64,000 nt of DNA from Gordionus sp. m RMFG-2023 (GCF_954871325.1 NC_088775.1:59063561-59127560), one strand, 5' to 3'; positions 47,340 to 59,998 are shown, numbered from the stretch's first letter. The notes: generated by a model not told the origin, from the letters alone. Program-made: numbers and translations.

Positions 47340-48780
47340 AACGGCCGTCTAAAATGACATTTGCATTCCTATAGTTTTATTGATGCCCTTTTCGCAGATT
47401 GTATGAGATAGAAATTCAATCTTTTCTTTGAAAAAATTGCATTTAAAATATAAACCGTTTACTTCTAATGTTTTTATAATGGTTATAAGATTCCTTATAT
47501 GAATATCGAATGATTCCTTAGTAATTATCATATTATAAGTCCATCGCTCGTGAAATATAGCTGGGGCCGAAACTATCCCAAACGAAATCGTGATAGGGGT
47601 ATTGATTACTAAAAGCCTTTTTGCATCCTCATTTAGAGCTATTTAAATATATGCCTTTGATAGATCTAATACCATGTACGTGAAGATAATAACGAGCTAT
47701 TTGTGTATAGGATATCGATCAATAAAAATTTGCATTGACTGTCTGTCGGAAATCACCAAATTTGCAGATATTCATTTTTTTGGGTACAGGTAAAATTAGT
47801 CAGGTGATTTTCGAAAATTTTAAATTTTTTAAACTTTAATGAATTCTAATGGTGCAGTTCAGTTTCTAATTTGAATTCCCAAACGAAGTATATCAGTTTT
47901 AAAACATTGCAAGTTAAGGGTGGGTATTTAAACGTTTTAAAAGCCTTCAAAAAGTTTTTTTTTGTTTTATATTAACCCCCCCCCCCTTCAATCTTTAATA
48001 GCACAACATTGACCCTCAAACGTATTTACCTATATAAAAGAATTTTTAATAGATCTTTCAAATTAATTCCCTCTCTCACAATTATAAATTTCTTTTTATT
48101 ATATGTGATATTTTTTATAAATTATTATATTGTTAAGATATTTACAATCGGTTGACGCCTGCTAATCCTAAATTCAGGATGGAAATGGCTGATCCTGTTT
48201 CAATTAGAAAAGTTATATACAATTTATTTATGGGTAACCTCACCTAAAAAACTGCTCGCGAGTCCTCGCATCTATTGTTTGAACAAACTATCTTTTAACA
48301 CGTTTTCTATATTTACGCCTGCTAATGCTAAATTCAAGATAGAGATGGTTGATACTGTGTCAATTAGAAAAGTTATATGCAATTTATTACAGGTAACCTC
48401 ATATTAAAAAAAAATTCTCGCGAGTCCTCGCATCTATTTTTGGAGCTAGCTATCTTTTAGCACGTTATCTATACTCTCTCAATATCACCTTTTTTGCAAT
48501 TATAACAGATGGCATTTAAATTTGGATAAGCTCTTTATAATAACAAATGACTTTTGATATTGATTTTTATCATAATTATCCCTTGACAATGTTTAAGTGT
48601 TTTTGACCCCATATCCTACGGATAATTTTGTAGAGGCTATTATTTTAGTGGTTTCTGTTGAATTAGACAGCTTTCTCCCAGGTTAACTTTGCCGTGTTGA
48701 TGAACTTCATTAAAAATTTTTCATTATTTATTTCAAAGTTAGTTATCGCGGAATGTCGTTATAGTTATCGTTATTTGCAG
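47340..48780 (-). mobile_element. Ty3/gypsy-like fossil C, partial
   Basis: The minus strand carries gag zinc-knuckle relics at about 48680-48440, protease relics at 48450-48160 and reverse-transcriptase relics at about 47950-47340. The protease-region sequence is present twice in tandem (about 48170-48305 and 48306-48435). LTRs of its own are not seen and it abuts the 5' LTR of fossil B. It is heavily broken and looks older than fossil B. Confidence 0.65.
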
Positions 48781-51373
48781 GTGTAGTGTTGCAAGCAGTT
48801 GTGGCAAAAATTGATGTTTTTTAAAAACTCTTAAAATGTTATATTTATATTTAATTAATCTATAACATTAAATCATTATTTTTTACAGCTTAATTAATTA
48901 ATTTTTAATATTATTATATAGTGTAAAATTTACCTTGCTTAATCAATTTTAGCACTAGTATATTTGTTTTGTATTACAACAAATAAAACCTGATGTTTTT
49001 TAATTTCTTTCTTTAGAAATTTGAGCATGCCATTCTAAAATAATTCTGATATAAAATCTTTCATGGTGCATTGAAAAATAACGTATGGGAATAAGAGAAA
49101 ATAATTTTTTTAGGATGCAAGCTAAACTTATCATATATCTAGCTTTAGGTGCGTCGTCTCTATAAATAACTTTTTATTCAGTGAAAAAAAAAGCAGCTAA
49201 ATGTCCCACGAAATAGTTATTCTAAAATCCCGCATAACTATCATAAAATAGCAATTATTTTTAAGAATTTTCAAAATTTTTCAAAAATTATATAAACTTT
49301 TGAGCTAATTTCATGCGTCATTTAGTTTTATGCTAACTTGAAAAATTCTATATATTATGCATATATGGATTATCTAGCAAAGCCTGCATTTAAATTTTCA
49401 CTTAAAAACTTAGTATCCTTCATTAGCCCATTACAGATAAAAGTTAAAATTACCAGACTAAAATTTAATTTTTTCCATCATTACTATTTATTTTCTTCTA
49501 AGATATCTTATTAATAAATCTTAAAAAATAATGTTTAGTAAAATTTTTTGAAATGATGAGAAAACGCTATAACATTCAAATACGAACTAAATTTTTAAGA
49601 TTATTTATAAAATTCTAAGCATATATGGTAGAAGTGTAATGCAAAATAGGAATTACTGCAAGTATTACTCCTTACTTGGTTAATACTCCTTACTTGGTTA
49701 ATACTCCTTACTTGGTTAATACTCCTTACTTGGTTAATATTTTAAGAAAAGGTTAGTCCATTTATTTATAGATTTTAATTTCTCATGTAGTAACACTCGA
49801 AATGTTTGTTTTAGTATCATAATTGGCAATGTCCCCTTTATCCTTTATTTCTGCCGGATAGGATTTTTCTATTTTTTTAAAGAGGAGATAGAGAATTTTT
49901 TAGCTTTATAAAGTTTTATCCATCACTTAATTTTTTTAGTTTATTTGTATTTAAATAAAACTTAATAAAAAGTATCATTGTGTTGTTTTTCTTGCATTTT
50001 CTCAACATCTCATATTGTAAATTTGTGAATTAAATATCATAATTTTATAATAATATACACCTGAATGGCAATAATAATTAAGTGAAATAAGAAAAATATT
50101 TTGCAAGTTATTGTCAATCAAACTTTTTTATTCCACTTATATTTTAGGTATTATTTGAGAGATAAAATTGGATTAGAAATATTTTATTTTATAATTTATT
50201 AAAAACGTAGTAGTTTTTTATGAATATAATTTATGTTATTGCAAATATTACAAAAAATTTTAATAAATGTTTCGTAAGCGCAATAAAAGCCAGTAATAAG
50301 GCATCTACTAATAATTTTATCATTCTTTGAAGATAGATGTATTATTTTAGCTTGATCTTAAATGTATATGCCCATTTGGATAATGTGATAGAAAGTGTGA
50401 ATTAATTTTGCAATGATAATAAACTTACATTATGAAAAAACATTTTCTTCCATGTCACTCGGTTTACTAGTAACCGAATTAATTATATTAACATAATTTG
50501 ACATGAAAGATATGGAGTTTTCGAGATTTTATAAATAAAAGGAACTGTTAAATAAGATGCTAAAATAGAAATTTTTATCTGATTTTTTAACTTGTATTAA
50601 TATTGATTGATTCGGAATTATTCAAATAAAGATAAATTTGTAATTTAAAAATATTTTACACAAAACGCGCTATATAAAATGTGATAACGTATCCCGTGTA
50701 CTCCTGCTTTTTAATAATTTTATCTTAAAATATCCCATAACTGACTTTAGAATATAGCAGGTCTAGCGAGGGCTAGTTTTAAGATGACTATGGATTAATT
50801 CGTTTTTGCTAAAAAAAACAAATACCTTTACAAATATAAATATAAGAAATTTGAAAAAATCTGAAGGAAGAATCTAGGTGGTGTGAAATTCAACCTATAT
50901 TAATTTTCTATTTTAGAAATTTTTTAAATCCCTTCCAGTTTAAATACGGGTCACTAAAAATTAATATAATTTTAGGCTATGATTTACTTCTAATTTATTT
51001 TTTAATATAAGATACCTTTAAAATGTATATAAGTTCCATATTCTTTGAGGGATATTCTAGATGCTTTTAAACTACAGGGTTTCCAATTATACGATGTGCT
51101 TTGAACCACCACAGATGTTAACTAATTAACAATTGAGAATAATTATTAATAGTTTTAAAAGAATATAAAATTAGAATTACTATTAACTATTTCCAACCTT
51201 ACAATTAATTAACTTTAAAATAACTATCGGTTTCAATAAATAACAAGTGATATGATTTGATGGCCAAAATATTTCATTCAATTTTGATTATTTAAATAAT
51301 ATTTTTAACTGATTTGATTTTATATCCTTTGATTTAAAGTATAAACACAATTTTCGTCAAATAAAAAATGAAC
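48781..51373. other. AT-rich intron DNA with one small tandem repeat
   Basis: Apart from the 18-bp tandem repeat at 49666-49737, both strands look empty. No coding motif, inverted ends or RNA gene was seen. Confidence 0.5.
49666..49737. repeat. 18-bp tandem repeat, four identical units
   Basis: TACTCCTTACTTGGTTAA is repeated four times without visible change, implying a recent expansion. Confidence 0.97.
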
Positions 51374-51413
51374 TATTATTTAAAATAAAATTAAAGGTAA
51401 ATAATTTAAATAC

Positions 51414-51612
51414 TTCAATTATGGCTCGAAAATTTTCAGGACAATATATTGTGACTAACACTATGTTGATACTCATTTTGACTCCTTCAATAATTTTATC
51501 AACTAGTGAATTATAAGATGTGGATAATTGTAAATTATGAATCATTTTGTTGTAACTGCTATATCCACTAGTACTTGACATAAAATCAAGATTCAAGCTT
51601 TGTATTGTCTCA
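51414..51612 (-). CDS. BLTP3: BLTP3 exon e
   Basis: After a serine-rich linker the exon encodes SLVDKIIEGVKMSINIVLV and ENFRAIIE. This corresponds to the family block FAEKVVEGISVSVN.IVIRI followed by F.ASFELS. The acceptor TTTCACAG leaves one base that completes the codon begun in exon d (phase 2). The donor chosen is GAA|GTATTT, phase 0. The frame stays open past this donor to about 51374 (VFKLFTFNF), where a weaker GTTCAT donor could be used, so the low-coordinate boundary is uncertain. The intron that follows is the largest, 28.7 kb. Confidence 0.75.
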
Positions 51613-51879
51613 CTGTGAAATTAAAATTATTAAAGATGTTAATAATTCTATATAAATAATTTTTTTTCCTATTAATATTTTGACATTCATTTTGCTAAAT
51701 TATAAATTTCATCTTAAAGAAGAGCTCATGAATTATAACTAATAAACTCTTAAAATAATTTGTTGTCTGGATTTTTACTTATATTTAAGCCTGGTAGGAT
51801 TTTTAATCATTTTACAACCTAATCCAACCAACATTAAAAATGAATTATTTTATTTGCATTTTGTAAAATGATTTAAAGG

Positions 51880-53700
51880 GAAAGAATATGAGCAAATGAA
51901 TGTTAAATGTCCCATGTCAAATTAATAAAAAAAACATGATTTTAGTATTTTAGATTTTAATAAAGTACAAATTAAGGTTCAAGCAACCTATATTTGGGCA
52001 AAAATACAGCCTCCTAGTGCTCTATTTTTAGAGAAGACTAAACCAAAAAACACACATTTGATTATCTAGCAAAAATAATTTTTAAAATTTTTACCACATA
52101 TTAGATACAAAATAAAGTGACCAAATGCATTACCGACAATGCTAGAAATTATATAAAAGTTTTCAAGTAAAAAAAATTATAATGTTAAAAATTTATTATA
52201 GTATATGAACAAGGAGAGGAATCGGATGATGGTTCCTTTGCCATTATTTGATCTATTTGAAAATCACTAACGAAGTATTGTATACCTACCTAAGCATCTT
52301 TCCTATTCAGCACAAGTTTAAATCTCATTGTAAGTGTTGACATTGAAAAGGCAGTTAACGATGTCCACTTTAAAACCATTTCAAAAAATTACATTTTCTA
52401 ACTATAGCTATTGTGGAATATACATGGGCAATCTTCAAACTGTGAAGCCATTTTTAAGGAAAAAATGGAACGATATCTGATTAAACCGGTTATAAGATGG
52501 AGCTCTTTTTATAACTCCGTGAAATTAATAGTCTTATTAAGGAGAATTGCCAAAAATTTGACGAATCTTGTAATAAATCTTAATTATAGAGATTCAACTA
52601 ACGACAAGTCGTTCATGGATGAATATTGTATAGTTAGTGTTAATTAAGAAATATGATATGTATATATATTATTTTATAGGTTATGGAACCGATTGCTACG
52701 GCTCTTGCAATTTTAGAGAGCAAAGAAAAAATGCATTTGGGATATCACACTCCCACGATAACTATTAAAATATTAAAACTTTAAAAAAATGGCTTTAAAT
52801 AATTTCAAGTTTTGTAAGCCGCTTATTAATTCAATCCTGGAAATCATAGATAAAGGTATACAGTTCAAATATTGCTTACAATTTATATTTTGATTATCTT
52901 TTATTTTCAATAGATTCAAACACATCTATAAAGTTGAATACTATCAGCAATAATTCACCCACATTTAAATTGAATCAGCCCTGGATAAAATTAAAGGTCA
53001 ACAAAAGAAGAATGCTAGAACTTATTTCCAGTTTGAGAAAAGATCTTGATAAAGAAAGAGCAGAAGTAATTCCTATTCCAACACACATACCAGAATATTT
53101 TCTGATAAAGATAAAAAAAAAATTTGATGAGGAAATGAATGAAGATCCTTGTGAAGATTTATAGCTTTTTTCAAAATAAAGATAATTCTTCAAATATTTT
53201 TAATAAATTCCCCGAATTAAAATTTTATTTATAAAATATAATACAACTCTCCCATCCTCTGCGCCAATTGAACGTGTGTTTAACACGGCGAAAGCTGTGT
53301 TGAGCACTAAGCGTTCTTGTTAGTCTGATTAAAATTTTGATTTTGCAAAAAAATAAATAAAAAATTGTTATAAAAAGATGTTATCTTATATTATATATTA
53401 TTTTTGTATAATTTTATTTATATTATAATTATATATATAATTTTTTTATAAAATGATCATCTTATTATATGTTCTTTTTGTATAATTTTACTCATATTAT
53501 ATATTGTAGGAAAAAATAATATTTTTATATATAATATTTAATTTATTAAGTAACGAGTAACCCGTTACTTTTTTGAATAGTCAGTAACGCGGGTTCCTTT
53601 TTAAAAAAGGTAACGAGTAACGGTAACGCGTTTCTTTTTTCAGATGTAACGAGTAACGGTAAAGCGTCTTTTTTGAGTAACGTTTACAGCACTAGATATT
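51880..53700 (+). mobile_element. hAT transposon, right part, with transposase remains
   Basis: Transposase pieces on the plus strand at about 52080-53330 are followed by a right end at about 53530-53695. That end is made of inverted GTTAC/GTAAC motifs and terminates GAGTAACGTTTACAGCACTAG. The left end is not recognised and no target duplication could be set. The element lies in intron d of the host gene, about 0.3 kb upstream of exon e in the gene's orientation. Confidence 0.72.
52080..53330 (+). pseudogene. hAT transposase remnant with two probable short introns
   Basis: The pieces in order are VTKCITDNARNYIKVF (a DDE-region block with TDNA.N), EESD, and KPVIRWSSFYNSVKLI (P.(T)RW.S.Y). Then come DEYCI, VMEPIATALAILESKEKMHL, GYHTPTITIKIL, KPLINSILEI, SPTFKLNQPWI and finally PSSAPIERVFNTAKAVLSTK, the hATC end. 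A 47-nt GTTAGT...ATAG interval at 52633-52679 and a 58-nt GTATAC...ATAG interval at 52856-52913 fall exactly where the protein similarity breaks, so they look like introns. Stops and frame changes elsewhere show it is dead. Confidence 0.78.
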
Positions 53701-53719
53701 AGGCATAATATTTAACATA

Positions 53720-53890
53720 GAATATTTATATGGGTCTCAGGTAAAAGCTAATTTAAATATATTTTTACTCAAAAAAATAGTATTCACTATTAGGTTTGAG
53801 AAAAAATTTTTAAAATTATTACGGGTCTGGCTGGGGTTGGAAAATAAATTTATAAATTATATTGGGCTGGGCTTGGGAAAATGTTTTCGA
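53720..53890. repeat. Partial GGCC/GGGCT-type repeat
   Basis: ATATGGGTCTCAGGTAAAAG, then GGGTCTGGCTGGGG and GGGCTGGGCTTGGG recall both the palindrome core unit at 40.4-41.0 kb and the GC-rich MITE class. It is only a fragment. Confidence 0.35.
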
Positions 53891-54437
53891 ATTATTATTG
53901 TTATATATTTCGTTTTTTTTAGTAACAGAAGTTATTATAATAATAGTTGAGTCATTGTTAATAAATATTATTTTTTATAGGATTACTAATGAATTATATT
54001 TTTTTTTATCGATTCATTGTTATAAGGAGTAATATTATATTTTTCTAATTATTAATAAATATATATTTATTTTAACAATTTTAAAAATTATATAAACCCA
54101 AAAAGGGGAAAAAATTATCATTTTTATTATTTTTTTTTACAAATAATTTTTATTCTAAAATTATAATCGGTTTTTAACGTCTTATATTTTTATTTTAAAC
54201 TATACGAAATATTCTAATAAAGGAAGTATAAAACCGCCTATATATATATAATAAAGCAATACATTAATATAGTTAAATAATAATGGTGCCGTGACCAGAG
54301 CGAACTGATCGCTAGAACCTGGTCGTTAGGGACACTAAAAAAAAGGGGGGGGGGGAACTGTAAAAAAAAAAATATAAAAAAAAAAATCTGTGTGGATTAG
54401 TGATATAAAAAAAAAGAAAAAGCTCAGTGGTATATAA

Positions 54438-54560
54438 AATCTTTGTGGCTTAGTGATCTTTGTGGCTTAATGATCTTTGTGGCTTAGTGATCTTTGTGGC
54501 TTAGTGATCTTTGTGGCTTAGTGATCTTTGTGGCTTAGTAATCTTTGTGGCATAATGATA
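54438..54560 (+). repeat. 17-bp tandem repeat in the leader of fossil D
   Basis: GATCTTTGTGGCTTAGT is repeated about seven times in the untranslated leader between the primer-binding site and gag. It is part of the LTR element. Confidence 0.92.
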
Positions 54561-54762
54561 CTAAAAAGGTAGAGTACACGGAAATGCTGTCCAAATTTTT
54601 GCCTATATAAATCTATTAGAAGAAAATGCGAAAAAGTTTATTAGAAGGCAAGTTACACGGAAGTGCTGCCGATTTTTTTCAAAAGACGTGGATACACGGA
54701 AGAGTTAAAAAATTCGCGGAAAAGTTTTAAAATTACGAAGTATGTGGAGTTGCAATTTAATG

Positions 54763-55140
54763 TACTGGGAGCGATGGTAGTGTTGGTGATATGGTTGTGT
54801 AGTTTATATTACTGGGAGCGATGGTAGTGTTGGTGATATGGTTGTCTAGTTTATATTTTGGAAGGAGAATGCGAAGAGAGAGGAGTATTAGGATTCGTGG
54901 GCAATCGTTGTTGGTAAAAGGGCATAATGGAGAGGATGATAGATTGGGGAGAGTGACGTGGTTACCGGTTCAAGAAATAAAGTGCTGGTGATATGGTTGT
55001 GTAGTTTATATTTTGGAAGGAGAATGCGAAGAGAGAGGAGTATTAGGATTCGTGGGCAATCGTTGTTGGTAGAAGGGAATAATGAAGAGGATGATAGATT
55101 GGGGAGAGTGACGTGGTTACCGGTTCAAGAAATAATGAAG
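54763..55140 (+). repeat. Tandem duplications in the gag region of fossil D
   Basis: A 47-bp unit (ACTGGGAGCGATGGTAGTG...) occurs twice at 54763-54856. A 155-bp unit starting near GGTGATATGGTTGT occurs at about 54830-54984 and again at 54985-55139 with only a handful of differences. Both are local duplications within the fossil. Confidence 0.85.
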
Positions 55141-57748
55141 GGTTGGGTCAATAATGAAGAAATTGACCGGTTAGAGAACGAGAGGATAGATGACAGACAT
55201 TTGGACGTTTACCGTGGACGTCAGGACATGCCGAGGCCGTTCAACAGTGGGGGACAGAGAGGTCGGAATGGTAGATGTTATAAATGTGGGGAGATGGGTC
55301 ATATTGCGGTGAATTGTAGAGATGTCAAATGTTTTGCGTGTGGGAAGATGGGACATATTTCGACATATTGTCCAGGCAGAGCAGAGAGAATACGTTGCGC
55401 GGGTTGTGGAAGATTTGGACATGTGAAAGATTGCCGAGTGGGAAAGGTAGAAACAAGGGCAGGTTTTCCACAGAGAGGAGAGACTTCGGGGGCCGTGAAT
55501 ATGAGGAGTATGACGGAGATAGCTGGAAAAAAAGGAAAGGATATTGAAGAGGAGATGACGTGTTTCAAGTGCCGAGAAAGGGGACATTGGGCCAGAGATT
55601 GTGATAGAGATTGACTATATGATGGGAAGGAGAGTAAAATGATAACCGTGGCGTTAAGAGGAGGCAAAAAAAAGTTGAGAGTTAAAATGTTGCAGCAGGA
55701 GGTTCAAAGGGAGTTATCGTATCTGCCGAGTCCGAGGGTATGGTTCGATATCAACGGGAAGATGGTATCTATGTTATTTGATACCGGAGCAGCTATTTCG
55801 GTGATAGGATATGAGGATTTTAGAAGACTTTGGCCGGGTAGTAAAATAATTAGAGACGTTATGCAAGTGAGGCAGTTTGATGGATCGGAGATGATGGGAA
55901 GAGTGCATATTGGGGATGTAGGGAGAGAAGGATGTAAAATGTTGGACTTATGGATAATTAACCGAGACGTTGAGCCGTTGATGGGATGGGATTGGATTAC
56001 AAGTGTGGGGCCGGAGTATGCATTTTGGGGAGTATTTGCGCGATGGGGAATATTTGTGGCGATCGAAGAAGATATTCGGGAAGATTTGATAAATATGGTC
56101 CGAGAGGAGGAGGAGAGAATGTACGGAGGAAATTTGGAATGGATGGAGGGCCGAGATAATATTGAAGTAGACGAGGGAAGATCCGTGTTTTGGTGGGAAA
56201 GCGAAGGAAATAGGAGGGAATATATGTTGGCGAGAGGTCCGATTTATGTAGATGGAGAAATAGCAAATATCCAAGACAGTAGATATGGAGTATTGAGGCC
56301 GCTGGTTAGTGAGAGGAGTGAGAATTTTGTAGAACAGGGAGTTGTGGAAAATTTGTGGGAGTAAAAGATGTCCAAAAGGAGGTGGAGAAGTTAGTGGAGA
56401 GGTATGGAGAAATCTTTGGGGAAGAGTTGGGTTGTCTAAAGGATTATGAAGTGGAGATTCGGAGGAAGGTGCGTACCAAAATTTTGTGCTGTTCGTAGAG
56501 TACCTTTTGTATGGAGGCAGGAGGTAGAGAAGGAGTTGGATCATTGGGTAAAGGAGGGTATCGTGAGTCAGGTTGAATACAGCGTATGGGCGACGCCTTT
56601 GGTATCCGTAAAGATGGCCAATGTTAGTGTGAGGTTGTATGCGGATTTCCGGGTAACGTTGAATCCATGTTTGGTGGAGGTGAAGTATACGTTACCCAGG
56701 ATAGAGGAGATATTGGCCAGTTTAAAAGGAAGCAGATATTTTTCGAAAGTGTATTTTTCGAACGCGTATTTGCAATTACGGATAAAACAGGAGAGGCAGA
56801 GGTTGTTGACTATAACAACGCCAAAGGGGCTTAGTTGCTTTTAGAAGGTTGCCGTTTGGGGCGTATCGGCACCTATGTTTCAACGGACGAGGGAGGCAGT
56901 TTTTCAGGGATTGGAGGGAGTGTTTTATTATACCATGATGTAAAAATAACAGGGGTTACTCTAGAGCAGAACAATCAAAGGTTAGAGGTGGATGAGTATT
57001 TGCAGCGTGTTATTGGAGTGGTGGAGTCTTTTCAGCGTGTGTGCAAAAGTGGGAGTCCGAAATTTTTTTGTAGTAATGAAATAAATTAAAAGGATTTTAG
57101 GTTGTAGTTACTCTTAGAAGAAGACGATGGAGGAATAATAATTATGGACATATGTTCGAATAATCGATGGTCAAAGGTGTCCACTTACAACAATAACAGA
57201 AGAATTCCTTGGGGTGATCAAAGGGATTGGGGTCTCAAGGATTGGTTAAAGGGGGGAGGTGTCATAATTGGGAGACTGATTTGTAAAATTTGATTTTTGG
57301 TAAAGTCAGTAAGTATTGCGTTTGATGAGCCATTTTTATTTTTATAATTTTATGTTTTAGTTAAATTGGTGAGTCATTGTTATTTTTATAATTTTATGTT
57401 TTAGTTTAATCGCGTTAACATTTTATTTTTAGATTTATAAAAGTGAATTATTGTAAAGTCATTATGATGATGGGATTTAATTATTTATTAGGGAAGCGAA
57501 AATTGTAAATTATTAATTCATTTTTTTTGAATTCATTTTTTTTTAATTTAATTTTTTATAACTATTTTTTATTGTTTTCAATTATTATTATTATTTTTTT
57601 TTACAAATAATTTTTATTCTAAAATTATAATCGGTTTTTAACGCGTTATATTTTTATTTATAAACTATACGAAATATTCTAATAAAGGAAGTATAAAACC
57701 GCCTATATATATATAATAAAGCAATACATTAATATAGTTAAATAATAA

Positions 57749-58774
57749 TTATCAGCGTGGAGCTTGGGATATTTTTTTATCATTAATTATGTATTAGACA
57801 TTAACCTAAAACAAATTATTTTGCAAACCTGGGCTCGGACTGATCAAGAAACCAAGGCCCATGAAAATCTGATTTTTATTGTATTTTTAAATTCATTATA
57901 ATTTTTTAAATATTTTATTCCAGTTCTCAACTAACAAAATTATAATGGGGAAATTTTTTCAAAATTATCATGGCCTTAAACCTTGCTTGGGAATTTTTTT
58001 AATATTAATAATTAGGCATAGATGATAAGTAATATTTTAAAAAATAATATTGATATGGGTATCAACTTTTGACTAAAGACATAGCATTTACAGTTTAATG
58101 GATTGGATCTAGCCTGAAAGGGGGAGGGTTATAAAGAATAAAAATTGGATATTATTTTCAAATAACAGGTAACAACTATCATAAAAGTAAGGAGAAAATT
58201 CTCATTTCCCTTCATTTTTGACAGGGTCAGCAATACTGACTAACGCTGGTACTCTTAGTTATTATATTTTTCATTTTGCCCATCAAGACATCATACTTTT
58301 CTCCCTTGATGATAGTTGAATCAGAAATTAAAAATATCGGTGTGCTATTCACAAATTTTCATCATTTTTCTCCTAAATTTTAATATTTTTAATATATTAA
58401 TAAAGTATATTTATATAAACTAACTAATTACCCCTCAACCCCATCATTCTTGACGGGTTATTAGCTAGTATTTTTTCAATAATAAAGATGTTATTTTAAT
58501 AATAAATATATTATTTAAAACATTGTCTCATTTGATCTAGCAAAATTTTTTTTAGTAATTATTATATTTCTACCATAATTTCCATATTTCACCTGCAAAA
58601 TACCAAATTTCTCCTAAATTTTGACCTGACAACTCTGCCTGTATCTCGGGAACCAAGTATAACAGTGCGTTACCTACCATAATAATTCTAGAAATTAACA
58701 ATTTTAAAAGGAGTAAGCTGAATGGGAAACTACTTTTGATAGAATAATGGTAATGATAGTGTGCTACTTTTTTT
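57749..58774. other. AT-rich intron DNA with scattered repeat pieces
   Basis: At 57815-57985 CCTGGGCTCGGACTG and, inverted, CATGGCCTTAAACC suggest another decayed GC-rich MITE. At 58045-58070 GATATGGGTATCAA recalls the palindrome core unit. No gene was seen. Confidence 0.4.
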
Positions 58775-59998
58775 CAGGAATATGAACCCAGACCCTGAAC
58801 CCTCATATTTTGGCTGTACCTGAACCTGAATCTATTTAAAAGTGGAGGGTTCAAGGGTTCTAGGTGTCATAAAAAATTTTTATTTAAATAATATAAAAAA
58901 TCTTTTTATTTTATTAACTTTTATTTATGGAATCATTTTTTTATCTTCGCGTTTTTTTTTTCAATTTTCTTCTTGAACTTCTATTTTATTTAGAGATTGA
59001 TATCATAAATTATTTTCTAGTGTAGGTTATAATATTATTATGTAAATTTATTACTATGCTATATACATTGATTATTTTCAAAGTGAAATATTTAGTAATG
59101 CAAGTAATAATGTTTTAATTTAAGATGATTGGTGCCAAATAAATTAGATTTAGAAAGATTTACTCTTCCTTTTCCATATGAAATATAAGAAAACATGACA
59201 ATTCGAGAGCAACAATATTTGCAAAATAGTGTTGTATATGCTACTATATAATTAGACCCTTTAATTCAAATTTTATTGAGTATTGGACAAAAAGAGATGG
59301 CTAAAGACCATCTTAAAGATTTATGGCATACGCAAAACTCTATTATTTAGAATATATTGGAAACTATGACTATACCTATGGTTGTAGCAATAATAATGAT
59401 AATGGTATCAACATTGATGATCTTGAAATTTACTTTTAGATAGAGAAAAAAAAATCAAGTAATCATCAGATAGAAAAAAGGATCAATAAATGCCTATTAC
59501 ATCTTTAATAGAAAATTTCTCAGAAGTTAAGAGTATAAATAAGGATACAAATATTTTAAAATTCTGGGAAGAAAATTCTTCAATATATCCAGAATTATAT
59601 ATCTTGTCTAAAATCGTCATGGCTGTACTGACAACACAATACAATAATTTATGTATTGTAAAGTAAAGATATCTATCTATTTTAGGTTAGTGTAGAACAT
59701 GGGTTTTCATCTTTGAAATATATATTATCCAATTTATGTGGAAATCTCAAGGATGATATTTTAGAAGATATTATGATTATATGATAGTATAAAACATTTT
59801 AAATATAAATTATTTCATTTTTAAAGTATTTATTTGTAAATTATGTATGTGTATATATTGAAGTATAATAATAAATGAATGAAAAAAGCCTTATTTCGAG
59901 TCATTTTTTTTTATGTTCCCTGAACCCGGATTCTTTATTAAATTTTATTCCTGTACCTGAACCCAGACCCTTTTTTTTGTTGAAGGGTTACATTCCTG
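58775..59998 (+). mobile_element. hAT transposon derivative (1224 bp)
   Basis: The left end CAGGAATATGAACCC and the inverted right end CAGGAATGTAACCC are flanked by CTTTTTTT (58767-58774) and CCTTTTTT (59999-60006), an 8-bp duplication with one mismatch. GAACC(C)(A)GACCCT motifs lie just inside both ends. Only the C-terminal transposase part remains inside. Confidence 0.8.
59540..59790 (+). pseudogene. hAT transposase C-terminus (hATC) remnant
   Basis: The reading ILKFWEENSSIYPELYIL, SKIVMAVLTTQYNN is followed by VSVEHGFSSLKYILSNLCGN and DDILEDIMII. This matches the hATC order (W..n...yP.L..la, S.E..FS..K.I.S, L..E.LE.I..I). Between the halves is a 28-nt stretch beginning GTAAAG and ending TTTTAG that keeps the frame if removed. 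It may be an ultra-short intron or simple decay. Confidence 0.68.

Larger units (their letters stand above)
54125..57748 (+). mobile_element. Ty3/gypsy-like LTR retrotransposon fossil D
   Basis: A 3' LTR at about 57260-57748 begins TGTCATAATTG just after the purine tract AAAGGGGGGAGG. Its last 150 bp match about 54125-54283, the surviving part of the 5' LTR. The primer-binding-like TGGTGCCGTGACCAGAG follows at 54284. Gag has four zinc knuckles at about 55275-55605, protease lies at about 55740-55850 (LFDTGAAISV) and reverse transcriptase at about 56440-57060. RNase H and integrase are absent. The coding strand is strikingly G/A-rich and far less AT-rich than the rest of the window. It is broken in several places but is the youngest-looking LTR element here. 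Confidence 0.85.

Noticed and set aside
55171-56544. Minus-strand open frames of 89-198 codons opposite fossil D
   Set aside because: Shadows of the purine-rich plus-strand gag-pol region; no motif on the minus strand.
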